Below, piece after piece: positions 63,105 through 64,000 of a stretch of DNA of 64,000 bases. This DNA comes from Candidatus Nitrosocosmicus oleophilus (GTDB taxonomy: Archaea > Thermoproteota > Nitrososphaeria > Nitrososphaerales > Nitrososphaeraceae): contig NZ_CP012850.1 of the NCBI RefSeq assembly GCF_000802205.1, positions 3,250,587 to 3,314,586 on the forward strand, written 5' to 3'. The notes under the pieces were generated by a model that did no database searches, had not been told where the DNA came from, and saw only the letters and a program-made list of their open reading frames with translations. The first letter of the stretch is position 1. Every line of letters starts with the position of its first letter. Made by a program: the position numbers and the translations under genes.

Positions 63105-63464
63105 ATGAACAAAATTAGAAATTTAAGCATCTTTATCGTAGCATTTTCTGTACTGATGATTGGTGCATCAGCAGTATCCACCTTAGGTTCTATTAGCCCA
63201 GTATTTGCTACCACAGAAGATTCTGATAATGATCAATCTAACAATGATCAATCTAACAATGATCAATCTAACAATGATCAATCTAACAATGATCAATCTA
63301 GTTCAAGTCAAACAGATAATGAACAACCATCATTAGAGACTGTAGACACCCATTTGGAAAGTTGTATTCAACAAATAGAAAATGATAATACTGATGAAGC
63401 CTTAAACGATTGTCAAAATGCTGATAATGAGTTAGACAGATTAATAGCTAATTCAACTGGATGA
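63105..63464 (+). CDS. small secreted repeat protein
   Basis: A signal peptide (MNKIRNLSIFIVAFSVLMIG, cut near VFA) and then a low-complexity stretch of five DQSNN units (in-frame 15-bp repeats), followed by a compact helical domain with two cysteines (LESCIQQIENDNTDEALNDC). The ATG at 63105 follows a TTG and is preferred. The repeat invites length change by slippage. Function unknown. Confidence 0.7.
   Translation: MNKIRNLSIFIVAFSVLMIGASAVSTLGSISPVFATTEDSDNDQSNNDQSNNDQSNNDQSNNDQSSSSQTDNEQPSLETVDTHLESCIQQIENDNTDEALNDCQNADNELDRLIANSTG
63225..63299 (+). repeat. 15-bp tandem repeat, five copies
   Basis: AAC/GAT followed by AATGATCAATCT, repeated five times and encoding (N/D)NDQS inside the secreted protein. 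The copies are nearly identical at DNA level, including third positions, so recent expansion is likely. Confidence 0.85.
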
Positions 63465-64000
63465 TGAATGTAGAGTTCAAAATATAGCAAATTCGCCTTA
63501 GCTGAATAAATCGACTCCAATCAATCCTTTAATTTTTTTATCACCAATTCAAGTTTATGATTGTTAAAATTTATGAAATTACTGTATGTATACCTACTAA
63601 ACGGATCAGTATCAGTAGATCAGATCATAATTCTAGATGGACAAATATTGTTGTAACTTGACAGGTAATTCTTTACTCATATTAAGACTGACACTTGCTT
63701 TGTTTAGCATTGAATTAACTTCTCATTGGGATTTAGAAGGTAAAACTGGACAAAGAATTTGAAAATTCTATTAGGTAGTTTTCATTGAAATATTAAAACT
63801 ATTCAAAACCACCTTTACACGTATTAAAGAAAGTGATTAGACTTGATTAGTCGGTTAGTTAGTTTGATCATTATTGGGTAGCACACTCACATGATTTCAA
63901 AATTAGTAATGCTTCATTCTCTGTTTGTCCTTATGTAACTACATTCAATTCTCAAAGTACAAATAGATAAGAAACCATTTTCTAGTATTGCGTAAATGTG
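63465..64000. other. intergenic, no gene seen
   Basis: The final 536 bases have no gene. A dyad-like AATTCAA/TTGAATT pattern is visible but weak. Confidence 0.45.

Noticed and set aside
63225-63299. CRISPR array
   Set aside because: Repeats are 15 bp without spacers and lie in a reading frame.

Overview
The window reads as chromosome of a low-GC archaeon of the Nitrososphaeria (Thaumarchaeota), most like the soil group that includes Nitrososphaera and Nitrosocosmicus. Signs seen in the sequence are PCNA, TFS, RpoL, TFB, KEOPS Pcc1, Mre11-Rad50-HerA, intron-containing tRNAs, TATA boxes about 25 bp before start codons (leaderless transcripts), many TTG starts, and cupredoxin and multicopper-oxidase proteins. 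No amo, rRNA, CRISPR or insertion sequence is visible, so the exact genus is inference.

From 1 to 27 kb the window is mostly conserved core. An ABC-2 permease fragment is followed by an HTH gene broken by one in-frame TGA, a tRNA-Gly(TCC) with two introns, a DUF218-like gene with cobJ, aspartate kinase, and the rpoL-tfs-pcn information cluster. Next come Rieske and winged-helix genes, asnS, both subunits of an aconitase-X/phosphomevalonate dehydratase, a possible small RNA, and a tRNA thiolation enzyme. The rps15 - inactive RecJ/Cdc45-like - pcc1 - serS operon follows, then a complex III-type cluster (Rieske, cytochrome b, cupredoxin), a rhomboid protease with an alpha-crystallin-like tail, and tRNA-Asp(GTC) with a D-loop intron.

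From 27 to 48 kb core genes alternate with regulators. These include an orphan response regulator with a palindromic upstream site, and a ribbon-helix-helix regulator divergent from an unusual TFB with 10-bp-phased repeats between them. There is also a malic enzyme, an SDR membrane protein, a CarH-like B12 photosensor candidate (Wx9EH motif), an inositol-phosphatase family protein, HerA facing convergently to Rad50-Mre11, and a UbiD-family decarboxylase. Aconitase X and UbiD would carry out two consecutive steps of the archaeal mevalonate pathway.

From 48 to 64 kb the region is accessory and gene-poor. It holds small Cys-rich and secreted proteins, a two-domain multicopper oxidase, two broken secreted-protein genes, and an orphan receiver protein. 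A signalling-like neighbourhood at 56-61 kb contains two paralogous SAM methyltransferases, an RHH regulator with a MEDS-like sensor domain flanked by twin palindromes, a stand-alone multiubiquitin-domain protein behind a hairpin leader, and a tandem MEDS protein. A secreted Cam-type gamma carbonic anhydrase and a repeat-bearing secreted protein follow. The strongest candidates for undescribed biology are the RHH-MEDS/methyltransferase/multiubiquitin neighbourhood, the RHH-TFB divergon and the B12 photosensor candidate.
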